This document shows positions 52,429 to 64,000 of a DNA stretch of 64,000 nt, piece after piece (position 1 is the first letter of the stretch; each line of letters opens with the position of its first letter). The notes beneath the pieces were generated by a model that was given only the letters and a program-made list of their open reading frames with translations, was not told the origin of the DNA and did not search any database. The position numbers and the translations under genes are program-made. The DNA lies in contig OU612073.1 of NCBI GenBank assembly GCA_914767715.1, positions 1,612,001 through 1,676,000 of the forward strand, in the 5' to 3' direction. Source of the DNA: Membranipora membranacea. Its lineage: Eukaryota; Bryozoa; Gymnolaemata; Cheilostomatida; Membraniporidae.

Positions 52429-52484
52429 GGGCCATCAAGGAGTTCGAGACAACTCCAGCTAACTCTCCAACTCCTTGGGGTCAG
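52429..52484. repeat. Family-1 micro-palindrome, 42 bp
   Basis: CAAGGAGTT (52436-52444) and AACTCCTTG (52469-52477) are perfect arms around a 24-nt interior that shares GAGACA and CTCTCC with the copy at 10315. Flanks are GGGCCAT and GGGTCAG (5 of 7). Confidence 0.65.
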
Positions 52485-53155
52485 TTGGGTTTTTTTTCAT
52501 AGTGTGCACCTGTCAGCTTTGTTTTCCCGCCAAAATGTCAAACATGATAATGTTGGGATGGCTACAATTTATAATAGAAAATGGTATTGTGCACACATGA
52601 TTACACATTGGTTACTTTATGGTATGTGTGATTAAAAGTTCAAGGCCATCCTCACCACATGCGCCAAGTATTTTTAATAAATTGATGGTCAACCAAAATG
52701 TGGTAATACTCTCAACCTTGATTATTGTTTGCATCTCCAAATACAATATCTATCTATCAATTTATGGCCTTCATGGTTGTCCCTGCCATTATAGCTACAC
52801 TCTCAGTCAGGGCTTACTAAAGGAAAAGCTTACTTACTCCTTGACCTTGATGTTTTTTTATTTATGTTAGGTTAGTGAGTTATGTTACATACGTGTATGT
52901 AATACATGTCTATCTATAGTCTTAGGTCTATTGCCTAGTCACTAGTGATATTTACCAAGACCACAGCAACATAGACTTACTAGACATGACAGAGGGACCA
53001 AGTATTAGTATGTATAGTATAGTTAAGTTATCATTTGGGCCTGGTAAACTACTACCTACAGACTACTAGCTAGGTATTGAACAGATCTCAACCATGAAAG
53101 TTGTTAGTGTGAACATCAATATGTCATTGGGTTTATTATCCTAGTACAAATAGTA

Positions 53156-54090
53156 CAAACTTGCCTGACTCAGTGACATGCAATGTTAGTCTGTACGCAG
53201 ATGACACTGCTATACTCTGTTGTCCGGAATGACGACGATGAGAAGTTCCAAGACGACATTGACTCCCTTCATGACTGGTCTGAAAGATGGAAGATGCCCT
53301 TCAATACAACCAAATGTGAAGTCATCATCTTTGGCCACAACAGTAGAGTGCCGCCCACCTATACACTGGGTGGTGTCCCACTTAGTCTGTCCCAGAAACA
53401 ACATACCTAGGTGTGACATTTCAGTCAGACCTGAAATTCAACAGACATATCACAGCCAAAGTCCTAGGAAGTATGAAGTTTGCTTGCCACAATGCCCCAG
53501 AGAAAGCCATACTGCTGGCTTACACCAGTCTGTGCAGGCCTGTCTTAGAATATGCTGACACTCTCTGGGACCCAGCTGACAGCTCTACATCAGAAGAAAT
53601 CGAGATGACACAAAGCAAGGCTATACGCTTTGTCAAAGGCAAAAAAGGAAGGCGCGGCATAACGGATGCACGCTCCCAACTAGAACTCCAGCCCCTCAAA
53701 GACAGGAGAAAAAACCACAGACTCTCTTTGCTGATGAGAATCCTCTCTGACGAAGAAAAACATGAGGCCCTATCCTCAGCGTACGACGAGGTCATCAACA
53801 ACCGAGCCAACGCCACCATGGTGACAAGAGCTGCTACGCGGGGAGAACCAACAGCAATTTTTGCTTCTTCCAAACTGTACCACAACAGTTTTTTGCCCAG
53901 GACTGTAAGAGACCTGAGGCTTGGGCCATCCAATACTCAGCCCTAATGACGGCTATATGCTGTTACCCCTGCCTAAACCACTGGTTTTTTGCTCACATAT
54001 GGTAAATATATGAGGCACTCCCCTTTATGCCCTAGGGCTTTATTAGAGTGTTCTACAATCATCGAGGTAAGATTCGAGGTAAGATAGTAA
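53156..54090 (+). mobile_element. 5'-truncated LINE: reverse transcriptase C-terminal half, frameshifted
   Basis: The fragment starts within reverse transcriptase (LPDSVTCNVSLYADDTAIL at 53160-53215), keeping the YADD catalytic box. A stop and frame change near 53231 lead into DDIDSLHDWSERWKMPFN. A second change near 53402 leads into YLGVTFQSDLKFNRHITAK, then a continuous frame to 53946 with KGRRGITDARSQLELQPL and HNSFLPRTVRDLR. The 3' end carries a tail of two ATTCGAGGTAAG-like repeats (54061-54085). The short tandem tail and thumb sequence point to a CR1/L2-like LINE related to those in the duplicated units. It is not functional. Confidence 0.88.
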
Positions 54091-54131
54091 CTAGCTAGTA
54101 AGTGTATGGATCAACATGATTGCAGACCTAG

Positions 54132-54160
54132 TGCCCATGCCTGGTGACCAGGCATGGGCA
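54132..54160. repeat. Perfect 29-nt hairpin followed by a T run
   Basis: TGCCCATGCCTGGT and ACCAGGCATGGGCA pair perfectly around a single G. TGTTTTTTCTTTT follows. It is GC-rich within AT-rich DNA. No flanking direct repeat is seen. Confidence 0.6.
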
Positions 54161-55805
54161 TGTTTTTTCTTTTGAAAATATTCGGTAGGCTACGTAGTAC
54201 AATACACAACGGAAGGTGTTGTTTGTGGTGGTTGCACATACTTGCAATATAAGTATAACTATTGTGCCTATATATTAACTTTGAATTTGCCAGTTGATGC
54301 CAAACCTCTCTCCTTTCTTTCCCTATTTGACCTTATACTACTGACTAAGTCACACCAATAAGATGAGGCTGGCACCGTGTATGTAGAGTAACCCTTAGAT
54401 AAATTAAATTGATAGCGGCGGGTTTATCCTATTCATTGTATGCAGACCTATGGGTTGGTGAAAATTTTAACTAATTAGATGGGACCGATTTTAGTAATGC
54501 CCCAAATTCAAAGTGTCTGTTGCAGTATTTGTCTTTTAAGTCATTAATTCTTTTCTAGACAAGTGTGGGTTGAAGACAAATGAGACAATGTACTTGTTGG
54601 TATTACCTGTATTCATTATTTATTCATTATTAGATAAACTAGTGTATGACTCGCTCAACCCAGCTGAGGCTGTAACCAGAAGATTGGGGTAGAGATCAGT
54701 TTGCAGGGCCGCTCTTTATGACATTTTCCTATGTCCTAGAGGAGTAGGCTAAAGATTGCATTATTGCACATAGTGAAATTAATGGCTAGCTTATATTCAC
54801 TCACCCTCTTTTTGCTTATTCAAGTTCCCACTTAAGCTAGCTAAATTAAGTATAAGTTAAAATTATGTCACCCCAGAAAATCAACTCTAGCTCAGCTTAA
54901 CTACTCTATGGGACATGTTCCCTTAAAAAGTACCATATAGGGTTAGGCAATTCTAAATTTTGAGAATTGAAGACTTCCCAAAGACCAATGCTTGTTGTAG
55001 TCAGGCAGTTACTCATGATAAAGTTATGTCAGATTTGCATGAATTATTGATGGTTGAAAGAGTGCCTCCCATGGTCTTTGGGTGGTCTTCAAAAAAGACA
55101 TTTGATCACATACAATTTAACGTTCTTGTTTTGTTCTTTTTTGAATAATCCTCCATTAGAAAATTCTTTTACACAAGGCAAGAAAGTCAATCTGAGACTG
55201 ATCCAAAGACTTGAAAAATAAACCTAGACAGGACACTATATACAGCTGAAGTGAGGCACTTAATTGTCGGCGACGTAACGACATTGGAAGGTGTGGTGGC
55301 ATTTGTTGATTTACTGTCCATAATCCAGGTGTTTGTTTATAGATGTTTTGATTGAGTTTGAAAATTGCTTCTCTATCAGCAGCATCTTGTTATCAACTTG
55401 ATGTTATTTATTCTTCAAAAATTATTATCCTTAAATTTGTATCAAACTGTTTATGACAAGCTGCTAAATCTATTGTAATTTTCAAACTCAGAATCCGATC
55501 AAAATTGATATAGTTGATCAACAAAAAACCTGGATTATGGACAGTAAATCAATGATAGCATCATTGCTTCTACACCTTCCAATGTCGTTACGTCGCCCAC
55601 AAATAAATGCCTCATTGCTAATGCTCCATATAGTGTCCTGTCTATGTTTATTATTAAGTCTGTGTGATAATCTCAATCGTAATGAAAAGACATACAGCCA
55701 ACTCTTTGACAGATTGTAGATATATTTATGGTAAAGTGTGTCTCCGTAAATCGCCGAAGAAAACCGCCTTTAAAGCTATCAGGATCTGGTTTATGCATTT
55801 TTGCA
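54161..55805. other. Intergenic region upstream of the plus-strand gene at 55806
   Basis: No gene is seen. Inverted sequences surround 55225-55640: an upstream GGCGACGTAACGACATTGGA and its complement near 55575-55595, with further matches inside (CCTGGATTATGGACAGTAAA and its complement). They look like the arms of a second foldback of about 400 bp. Confidence 0.5.
55230..55640. mobile_element. Foldback element of about 400 bp
   Basis: The left arm includes CAGGACACTATATA (55230s), GAGGCACTTAATTG, GGCGACGTAACGACATTGGA and TTTACTGTCCATAATCCAGG. The right arm carries the complements in reverse order: CCTGGATTATGGACAGTAAA (55529-55548), TCCAATGTCGTTACGTCGCC (55578-55597), ATGCCTCATT and TATAGTGTCCTGTCT (to about 55643). 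The loop is AT-rich. Target duplication was not resolved. Confidence 0.7.
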
Positions 55806-58800
55806 ATGGCGGAGAAAACAGCCGAAGCGAAACCCAGTGTTGAGGATGTGCAGGCTATGCAAGAATATCCCCTACATAGAGAACTGGAAGCCGTAGTAGA
55901 TATTATAGGTAAAAACAATATCCTAATTCTTTTTCGCAGTGTACTAACTGGTTTACTGTAGACCAGAACACCAGATCTGTCATTCATCACTGTTGGAGCA
56001 CCTGCTCTTTGTTAGTCAATCATGTTGTGGCATCAATTGATTTAGGTTTAAAGGTTTAAGGTTGTTGGGCAAATGATTTATTGAATTAATTAAGGAAAAT
56101 CTGCTCATTATTTTACCATTCATCATTAGAAAGTAAAAGTGATTGATTTCACTTAGCATTATTAATTATTAATAAAGTTTTATCTTTGATGAATTAAACG
56201 TTTTTAATGAAATCAGACTAGACCTCCTGTGATATGCAATGGGTGTCGTAATGTTGTTTGAGAGATATGTGTTCAATATATTGCTATCATAAATCCCTCA
56301 TCTTCATCTTCAAGCAGTTCGACAATTAGTAAGTGATCACTTTCGTATGGCCATCATTATTCTATTGGCATATCTACCAAATTTTGCAAGAGGCACTTGG
56401 GCTATTATTGTATCATAAACCTGTCTCCTCTCATTGCCGTATTTGCATATCACCAAAATTTTGCAACAGTAAATTATGTTTATGACTATCGTTAATCTCA
56501 ATTTTCTACTTTATTTCGGATGTTTTCAGACTACTTTGAGAATCACAGGGCCGGCAGAGCCACCGTTATGATAGAAAAACCTAAAGACTGTGAAGAGGAG
56601 TGTCTGGTCATTGCGGCTGATGCAAAAATCAAGAGACCTAAGAAAGCTCTCGGGTATGACATTAAAGCTTTTACAATCATTCATGGTATGAAGAGCATAA
56701 AGCATGTAGAACATAGTTATATACTTATAAATCACTTGGTATATCACTATGTGAGTATTTATGTTTGTAGAAGTACCTCACTAGGCTTGCCTACCCACCA
56801 CTCTTTTCTGTGTTAACCAAAGTAACCTGAACCTGAAACTGTTCTTTTTAAGGAACCGTTTGCATGCGAGAATTTATACCTCACAGTATTGCTGAGCTAC
56901 ATAATGTTGGTGCGATGCCAACCTTTTATGATCACGCATCTGACGCTTGGCTCATGTCATCAGACACATACCTGTCCTGTCTGAGCCGTCTGGTATAATA
57001 TCAGATACCTGGATTTCTGACCTTGTTTAGTTTTTGTTCTATTTTCTTGTTTAGTAATACGGTAGAAGACTCGGCTAGTTGTTATCTCTCCCGAGCGCTA
57101 AAAACACTGACTGGACCAATGAGTCTCTCAGCTCTACTATTCACCAAATACACTAAGGATGAGGAGGACCCGGAATCTGTGACATATAAAGTAACTCTGA
57201 TCCATGGCACCCATAAGAAAAACTTCAGAGGTGTTATCAGCTACAATCATCAGTGTATCCTTTCCTAGTATCAAATTTGGCTGAATGAATTTGTGCTATT
57301 GTGGTGATTTAGATGGTAAATGCAAACAAATAGCTTGTGTGGACCAGAATCACAGGGTTCAAACTCAAAATCATAGCAGGCACTTGACTGAGACAGGCCC
57401 AAGTAGTAATGATATCAGATCTGTTAAAAGTAATTGTTTTTTGCTTTATACTAATTGATGTGTGGTAAGAGGTTGGAACATACCCGGAAACTTTTAAACA
57501 ACCTGCTGGGAAAAGTATTTAGGGATAAATTTGATCACTCATTAGAGGTCTAGGCCCCACTAATATCCATTATAATTTGCGATAAGCCCTGTTGCAAGAG
57601 AATAAGGTGTGATAAGTAGCTTACACAGGTCTTTAGTTATCTGTCTAGCAAGGGTGTGAAATAGGCAATTAATAGCTTGCATACAGGTGGAATAACATCT
57701 ACCTGTAGGGATGAAGTTGTAAGCTTTATGGGAGTGAAAGTGATTGAAACTGTCGCAATTAAAGTGATTTCCTCAAAAGATGGTAATTCTGCTTTCACTG
57801 CCACATGGCTAATTGCCCAAGCAATTGATTCCTAATGTGACAGACTTGGCCCGAGCGTGGTGAGAGATCTACTTATTGATGGGTTACAGTGTGTGATGAT
57901 TTAATCGTCAAAATGACGGCAGATGGCTCGTAATTTATGAATGATGATTTTTTGCAGGTGCAATGTATGATAGAATAGGCTGATTCGCTGGCTATGGTCA
58001 ATTAGTGGCCTGTTATGCTTTTTGATCCTTCATACCAATTATTTATCTCCTAATCACGGTGTAATGGCGACAGCCCACAAACCTTAATCCTCAAAAGAAT
58101 TTTCAAGACACCACGATTACAGAGATTGGCCCTCTAGCTTGGCCATCAAGCATATCGCTCCAATACTAGGATGTTGTTTTTGCAAGCATCGACATTGCTA
58201 TTAAATGAAGTGTTTCAAAAAGAGAATGCAAATGAAAGGCGACAAGTTAAGGGCTTGGTAGCTTATTGTACTAGGAGTTGGCTTTGAGTAACCTCCGGCA
58301 TGTCATGATATTTACGATAATCATGTTTCTCAATTACGGAGGACAGTTTCAAAAAGAAAAAGTAATATATTGATGCAACATATTGACCAGTATTGGGAGT
58401 GAACTGCTGAATAATGTTGCCCATATGGCGCTATGTTTGTTGTTTTCTGGAGGAGTTTTGTGGTAAGTTGAAGGAAATTTGCATATGACCCTTTTATATA
58501 ATGAGGTGGATTCACTTGCCTCGACAATGACAAGTGCCAATCATGTCACTTTCATTCATCGTTCTGAAATAAATGCCCGCCTGTGTCTTGTGTCAATCTA
58601 ATAATAGGGTAATGATCTAACCATGTATCTCCTGAATTCCTATATGGTTAGTTCACCACACAATCGTAAACAGCTTGTATGGTGGTTGAAAAATCTTTAT
58701 AAAGTCTAATATAATGAGCGAGTCTTATTGTTATTTTTGGCGGCTATTGAGATTTGACACTGGTAAATACAGTGATTGTGTCAAGAAATTTGGCTGGAAA

Positions 58801-59887
58801 TAGGATTCATTTAGATATATCCTTGAAATATAGTATCAAGACATCGATTATGATGTAGCTATTACGTAAATTCATCAATGTTTTGCATATATTTTAGGCC
58901 TTTTCTATGATAAAAGTGACATTGCAATTTTATTTGGTATTCATTTACTCATAAATTAACAGAATATATGATTTCACTGTTTATCACCAATATTTATATT
59001 TACGTTAGTATATCAGGGACGACTATTTTACAAATCGATTGTTAATTTCCTCCTTGACAGTTTGTGTTCAGATATTATCACAGCCGGTGAAGAAAATCTA
59101 GAAAACATTCTGGAGCAGGGACCTTTAAAGGCCAGGAAGCGTTTTGTGAAGTTTTTAAAGTCTATGTCTGAGAACAGCCATGAGGTGCTACTCATGGTAC
59201 CCATGAAAAGGTTTGCTTCATTATTGTTACTCAGCAGAAATTTTCAGAATGGTCACTATTGAACGAAATTTCCCCTTGGTTACAATGAATATTGGGTCTT
59301 AAATTTGGCATTCAGCCTATTTCTACGATGTCAGATCTCACAAAACTTGTTACAAAACGGATCAAAGATTACTTAGCTTGCAGGTTTTGCTCACAAGTAT
59401 TGAGTCAGTTGTTGTCTTGACGCATCCTTTACCATAGATACAGTTCTTTGGTCTTTGGAGAAAGGATTGGGAAAGACACGCACTATTTAATGACAAAGAA
59501 AATATATTGTAATTTGGCCAAATACTAATGATTCAGTGATGCCATGTAAGACAATTGGTCCCTCAATGCTAATTTCACGCTTATTTCACACCACAAACTT
59601 TGTCTTTTTTCTATTGATAGTGCGTTTCTCAACAAAGCTATTGTGAATGAACCAGCACTTCCTCTATCGCCAACCATTTCACAAACAAGTAGCAAGAAAA
59701 CATCCAGTTTTAGAAATCGTCCACAATTCATAGAAATATCTAATTGCAGTATGTTGCATGTATGCGTTTTGTCCATATTTTGTGAAACAACACTTTTTCT
59801 TCTTTTAGGACAAGCCCATTCTTAAAGGTGTCCGCTGATGGTAACGACGTACACGGTAAAATCAAGCCTCTCGCCACAGGATTGAAG
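55806..59887 (+). CDS. Unrecognised multi-exon protein, 3' end outside window; possible ASH/MSP-type segment
   Basis: Likely exons: 55806-55908 (ATG with good context), 56530-56685, 56853-56992, 57055-57252, 59061-59210, 59621-59748 and 59809-59887. An upstream in-frame ATG at 55728 is possible. The first five exons give about 245 residues, well charged and not low-complexity, with motifs such as EYPLHRELEAVVDIIGDYF, KKALGYDIKAFTIIHGTVC, SRALKTLTGPMSLSALLFTK and NSHEVLLMVPMKR. I do not recognise this domain. Exon 6 is Ser/Thr-rich. Exon 7 (SPFLKVSADGNDVHGKIKP) resembles the start of ASH/MSP domains of ciliary proteins such as HYDIN. Two joins are out of phase with the best splice sites: exon 3 ends in phase 0 and exon 4 needs phase 2; exon 6 ends in phase 1 and exon 7 needs phase 2. 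Weaker donors (after 56983 and 59753) would restore the frame. Exons 1-3 and 4-6 join cleanly. Function is unknown. Confidence 0.6.
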
Positions 59888-62800
59888 GTAATTGTTGTTA
59901 GATATGGTCATTTCTCAATACACCACTGTCAGTTACTATTCAGGCAAAGGAAACTCAACGGCATGATTTATGGATATGGAGTATTTCATATATATCTGGA
60001 TTTGATGGAAAAATGAATAGTTATTGACCAATCGGAATATATAAACAAACCTATTCAACATCTTCAAAAGCAGCGAATTTGGCATGTGGAGAGTTTGTAC
60101 ATTTAGTATGAATAATTGAACTTGGGACCAACCATATCTGTTAGAGTGTAAGCTCCACCATTTTTCCCACCGCCGTTGACCTTGGTCATGTTTAAATTTA
60201 AGCCAGCTGGATTAAGATTGAATGATGGAGTTATGTGTGGTGAAACACAGTGAAAGTGATGAAAACGTCTGGTTGTTTGCCGCGCGGATGTTTCTCAATT
60301 CTTCCTCTCCTCTCAAACCATTTCCCAGGGCCAATGGCAGCCATATATTATCCCTGATTACAACACATAACAATCCATAATAAGAATATATTACCAAATT
60401 TGTATTTGAGAATTCACAAGCCATTAAAATGAATTTAACTTGTCACCATTAATAACGCTGGTGAGAGGGCTACAGCCCAGCATACAGCTGCAGTGGTCAA
60501 TTAAATAATTTTGAAACTCCATAAGTCTGTGTGAGGGAGATGTCTCCAGCTGATAACCAGGTGTGCATGCGCGTTAAGCTCTGTTGTACACAACTGCTGC
60601 TTTCCTCAGTCACCAGCAAAAATTATCAACCCACCAAAAATCCTGGAAAGCTACCCAAAATCCTCCAAGAAAGCCACCTAAAATCCGCGTATACTTGAGG
60701 CGTAGCTGAAAGTTGAGTTAAATGCTTTCAAATTCTCACCTGTGTTTTTAAGATTTTGCAATTGATGATTTTCTACCAAACAAACCGCATGAATTTGACA
60801 TGTAATTGAGTTAAATGTATGAAAGAGTTTGGCAAGCAATTGGGTTGAACTCTGGAGGACATGCATAATATTCTGGTGTGTAAGATTTTAAAAATATTCA
60901 ACTTAAAACGGAACAAAATTTTGACCTTGGATTCGATGCTTCAACACTCTCAGCATACATTATTAACCTCAAGTTGTTTAACCCCTCAGTTCTTCAAAGT
61001 ATAACTTATACGGAACTCCTTCTCATCTTGAGCGGTTTTCAATTCTTCAATTTTACGTTTTGACAATTCTGCGGTCAGGGGGAGGGGACTGTTATTCAAT
61101 CTTTTTTTTAAAGTTCCTATGGAAAATGCATAAATTGAAATTCAAATAGGCAATACCACCCAGCCCACCATTGATGTAGTAACCATTGACTGTGTCTCTC
61201 TACTGTTATTTATAGTTATATATTTGTCACCATTCTGTAGCAATTTCCAGTTGAGAATTTGCATAATGAGCTGAGACAATGATAATTATATCAAAAGGCA
61301 ACATCCACTTTTTGTTATTCAGAGAATGTGTCATATCAGGGAGTGAGTATGTACGAACTTTCACTCGTAGTGATAGTGCAAAAAATATGTGGGGTGTACT
61401 TTAACTGTTTTCAAGAAATTGCATGTAGGCTTGAGTCAGGAGAGTGGGCGGATCATCATAATTTGACATTCATATTGTTTTGTCTTAAATAATTGAAAAG
61501 TGTGTCATATTGACGGATATTTCTGACATTTACTGGGTAGTATTTTGTCATTTTCCGGTGGCAACAGCCAAAAACAGGCATATTACCCCTGAGAGTTTAT
61601 ATTTCAATTGCCTGTCTCTCGCTGTGTCATTGATTCAGCTTCACAAGAAGAGTTGAGTTGGAAATTTGATAGAACAAACTGATTATAAGATTACGATTAA
61701 TTAACGATATCAGTTAATCTAAAATCTGCAGATCTCTATCATGTTATTATGCTAAGCCCATAAATATTGATTATGATCATTATATTATGTCCATGTGAAA
61801 GTGTTCACAGAAAAGCGGGAATAGTGCAAAATTGTTGGGATTTCCCATCCAGCCAAGGTCAGACTTACTTAACCAAACTATTAATGCTTTGTCATCCTAC
61901 GAAGATAGTAAAAATAATTTTGGAAATGTTTCAATCTGTATGTGAATGTAAAAATCTATTACCTATCAAACATAAACATGGTGCTGATGCTTTCTCCCTC
62001 CAGATTCAGGATTTTCAAAACTAAAGTTCACCTAACTCTACCTGGTACAGATTAAACACATGATGCAATGGATTTAATTACAGAGGCATCCTGCCTATTA
62101 TTGTATATCACATTGTGATCTCAATCGACATCATAGATCAATAGCGCCGTCGACGAACTGTAACAGCTAAAACCATACACAGGATGATAACTGGCATCCT
62201 TTTTACCTCAAAGACCCAAAAATACGTTGCCTTGAAAAAATAGCACAGATTAAAGATAATCCTTGTCTTCATTGCCTGAAAATAGCACATATACTTATGT
62301 TCATATGGCACTTGGCAGCTGGCCAATACTAAGGTTTAACTTTGGGAGAAATCAGGTATATGTTTCGAATAACAAGGAAACCTAGCATTCTCATAGCGGT
62401 TACACAACTACTCATATCATTCTTTGGGTGTGATTCTTATTCTCGTTTTTTGCTTTGGCACAACCTGCACCGTGTCAAGTTCCAGTGTCTCTCTCCATGT
62501 TGAATTGGCAGTGTATTGCCGTATGCAATGGTTATGAAACAAAGTTTGGTCTCGCTGATTTTCCCTTTTTCTAGCTTTCCGCCCAGTAGCTGTTGAATAT
62601 TTCAGATGAGGCAAGTAACACCATCACAACGCTTTCGGTTGTGGAAAACAGAATCAATGCTGAGGCAACAACTTGTTTGTTGCGTGAGAGATCAGGTCTA
62701 TGGCCATCGCTGATTCTTTGGTAGAAGTCAAAGGAGGTGATCCCTTTGTTGAAACTGCTTTGTACTCATATATTACACCATTGAGACAGCATGTATACAA

Positions 62801-64000
62801 ATCACATCTCTGTCATTTGCTAGTGTTTTGACTGTGTGGAGGGGTTTCGTTTGTAGGGACACTGACTTGGGCATGAGCCTCTTGACTGGACAATGACTGG
62901 TCAAATTGGTCCACGGCTGTGTGGAAATCAGTGATGTAAGGTTTATTTTCTGATGAAGTAATGTGATGATTGGTGAATCAATGTCCTGTGTTCGGATTGC
63001 AGCTGCAGAGAACTTTTATGGTTTGATCGCTCATCATGATGTGATCGTGGTTGACAATTGAAGTGATGCAACCTCCCTTATCGATATATGGAAACGTCCA
63101 TTTTTAGTTATCCTATTTCTTTTTTTATCATTCTTTACAATCATAAATCATTTGTTACTTAAGATCTGACGGACCCATATTCAGCAGGTCCTATATCATC
63201 GACAGACTCACAAGTCACAAGAGATAAAATCATCCCTCATCCTGCTGACCATGAATACCACTAGATTTTGACTTATTTCAAAGTTTGGAGGCTTGGAGCT
63301 TGATTATCTCCCAACTCCGCTATTGCCTCATCCCATAGCTGCAATGGCTACTGGATTGGTCAGATGAAGAATTTAATGTCGGTCCATTTGTTATCTAGTT
63401 GACATACCAGTAATTGTATTTCGCTCCTAATCACTTTATTTTGATGACTGCAAGAATTTGGTGGCCGGTTGGTGAGAGTCCTTCATTTCGTTGCCGTCAT
63501 TCCTCGAGAGGTTCTAGTCCCAAATCTTGATAATCTGTTATTATTGGAGGTCAAACTCATCTCATTTTAAGGCTCCGCTCTCGAGACAGAACCGGTGAAT
63601 AACACTCTTACGTTGGCTTCTACTTCATTTCTGGTTAATCTACATACTCTTCCTTCTCCAAAACAATGATGGTTACCCATTAAAAAGGAGTTGAACTTAT
63701 GGTTACCAAGGTTGTGCAACCTGTTGTATGTTTGTGTGTTGTCAAACACTGTGATGCAGTAGCCATATGAGTACCAAGGAAGCTGCTCTCCAGAAAACAA
63801 GCATGCATTCAATCATCAAGTTCAGAATTCATTTCTGTCACTTGCCAGCCTGGCCGAAAAACAAAACAGTCATGTTTAGTTCAATCAAGCTGTAGAGAAA
63901 ATAAACAAACTGAAATCATCACATTTATATTTTGCTCATGGCAACAGACAAGGTCAATATTCTGGTTGTGACTTCTTGACTCTTGTTTTTCTGAATGGGA
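59888..64000. other. Non-coding stretch to the window end, probably intron of the preceding gene or intergenic
   Basis: I searched the plus strand for an exon continuing an ASH-type domain and found none. A minus-strand frame of 81 codons at 63567-63812 and one of 65 codons at 62417-62614 resemble nothing I know. TA-rich and T-rich runs are common. Confidence 0.45.

Larger units (their letters stand above)
49459..53155. other. Intergenic region with AT microsatellites and small repeats
   Basis: No gene is recognised. TA-rich runs lie near 50885-50915 and 51130-51160. (ACAT)n runs lie near 52220-52330, beside a 19-bp palindrome GTATTGCATTATGCAATAC near 52209. A frame of 126 codons at 51123 starts in the TA repeat and resembles nothing I know. 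The upstream region of the minus-strand gene (49459-50100) shows no clear TATA box. Confidence 0.5.

Noticed and set aside
63776-63800. CAAGGAAGCTGCTCTCC as another family-1 palindrome
   Set aside because: The right end does not match CTCCTTG and no 7-bp flanking repeat is present.
63567-63812. Minus-strand open frame of 81 codons
   Set aside because: It starts at an ATG and is open to a stop, but has no recognisable motif or splice partner. Length is within chance for AT-rich DNA of this size.
1-64000. CRISPR arrays, operons, prophage or other prokaryotic systems
   Set aside because: Gene structure is intron-rich and animal. No regularly spaced repeats or closely packed same-strand genes are present.

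Overview
The window is nuclear DNA of an animal. It is AT-rich and its genes are split by consensus GT-AG introns of roughly 0.25 to 5 kb. It also carries decayed non-LTR retrotransposons, foldback DNA and AT microsatellites. The proteins are animal-type (an endosomal ClC antiporter, nicastrin, SDHAF3). The recurring octamer TAGGCCTA hints at a marine invertebrate, but I cannot name the species.

Layout. (1) 2345-10034, plus strand: the last nine exons of a ClC-3/4/5-type chloride/proton antiporter; the 5' part lies before the window. (2) 10613-11121, minus strand: a complete two-exon SDHAF3. (3) 10511-34510: a tandem segmental duplication of about 11-13 kb. Each unit holds SDHAF3 followed by NCSTN (nicastrin). 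In unit 1 both genes are intact. In unit 2 SDHAF3 is a pseudogene and NCSTN is intact. The units differ by insertions: a 1.13-kb foldback and LINE pieces in unit 1; a truncated LINE, a 648-bp TTAA-flanked insert and tiny palindromes in unit 2. (4) 37996-49458, minus strand: a ten-exon gene for a 411-residue protein with nucleoside 2-deoxyribosyltransferase-like segments. (5) 53156-54090: a 5'-truncated, frameshifted LINE. (6) 55806-59887, plus strand: a multi-exon gene I do not recognise, possibly ending in an ASH/MSP-type (HYDIN-like) segment and running off the window. The remainder is intergenic or intronic.

Functionally the genes are unrelated: endolysosomal ion exchange, succinate dehydrogenase assembly, gamma-secretase, a putative nucleotide-base enzyme, and a possibly ciliary protein. 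I see no operon-like or defence system.

The most unusual signal is two families of tiny dispersed palindromes. Family 1 (13-42 bp) has ends CAAGGAG...CTCCTTG, and seven copies are each flanked by a perfect or near-perfect 7-bp direct repeat. One copy has its empty target site preserved in the other duplicated unit. Family 2 (34 bp) has ends CATAAACA...TGTTTATG and perfect 8-bp flanking repeats. They look like mobile micro-elements far smaller than ordinary MITEs.
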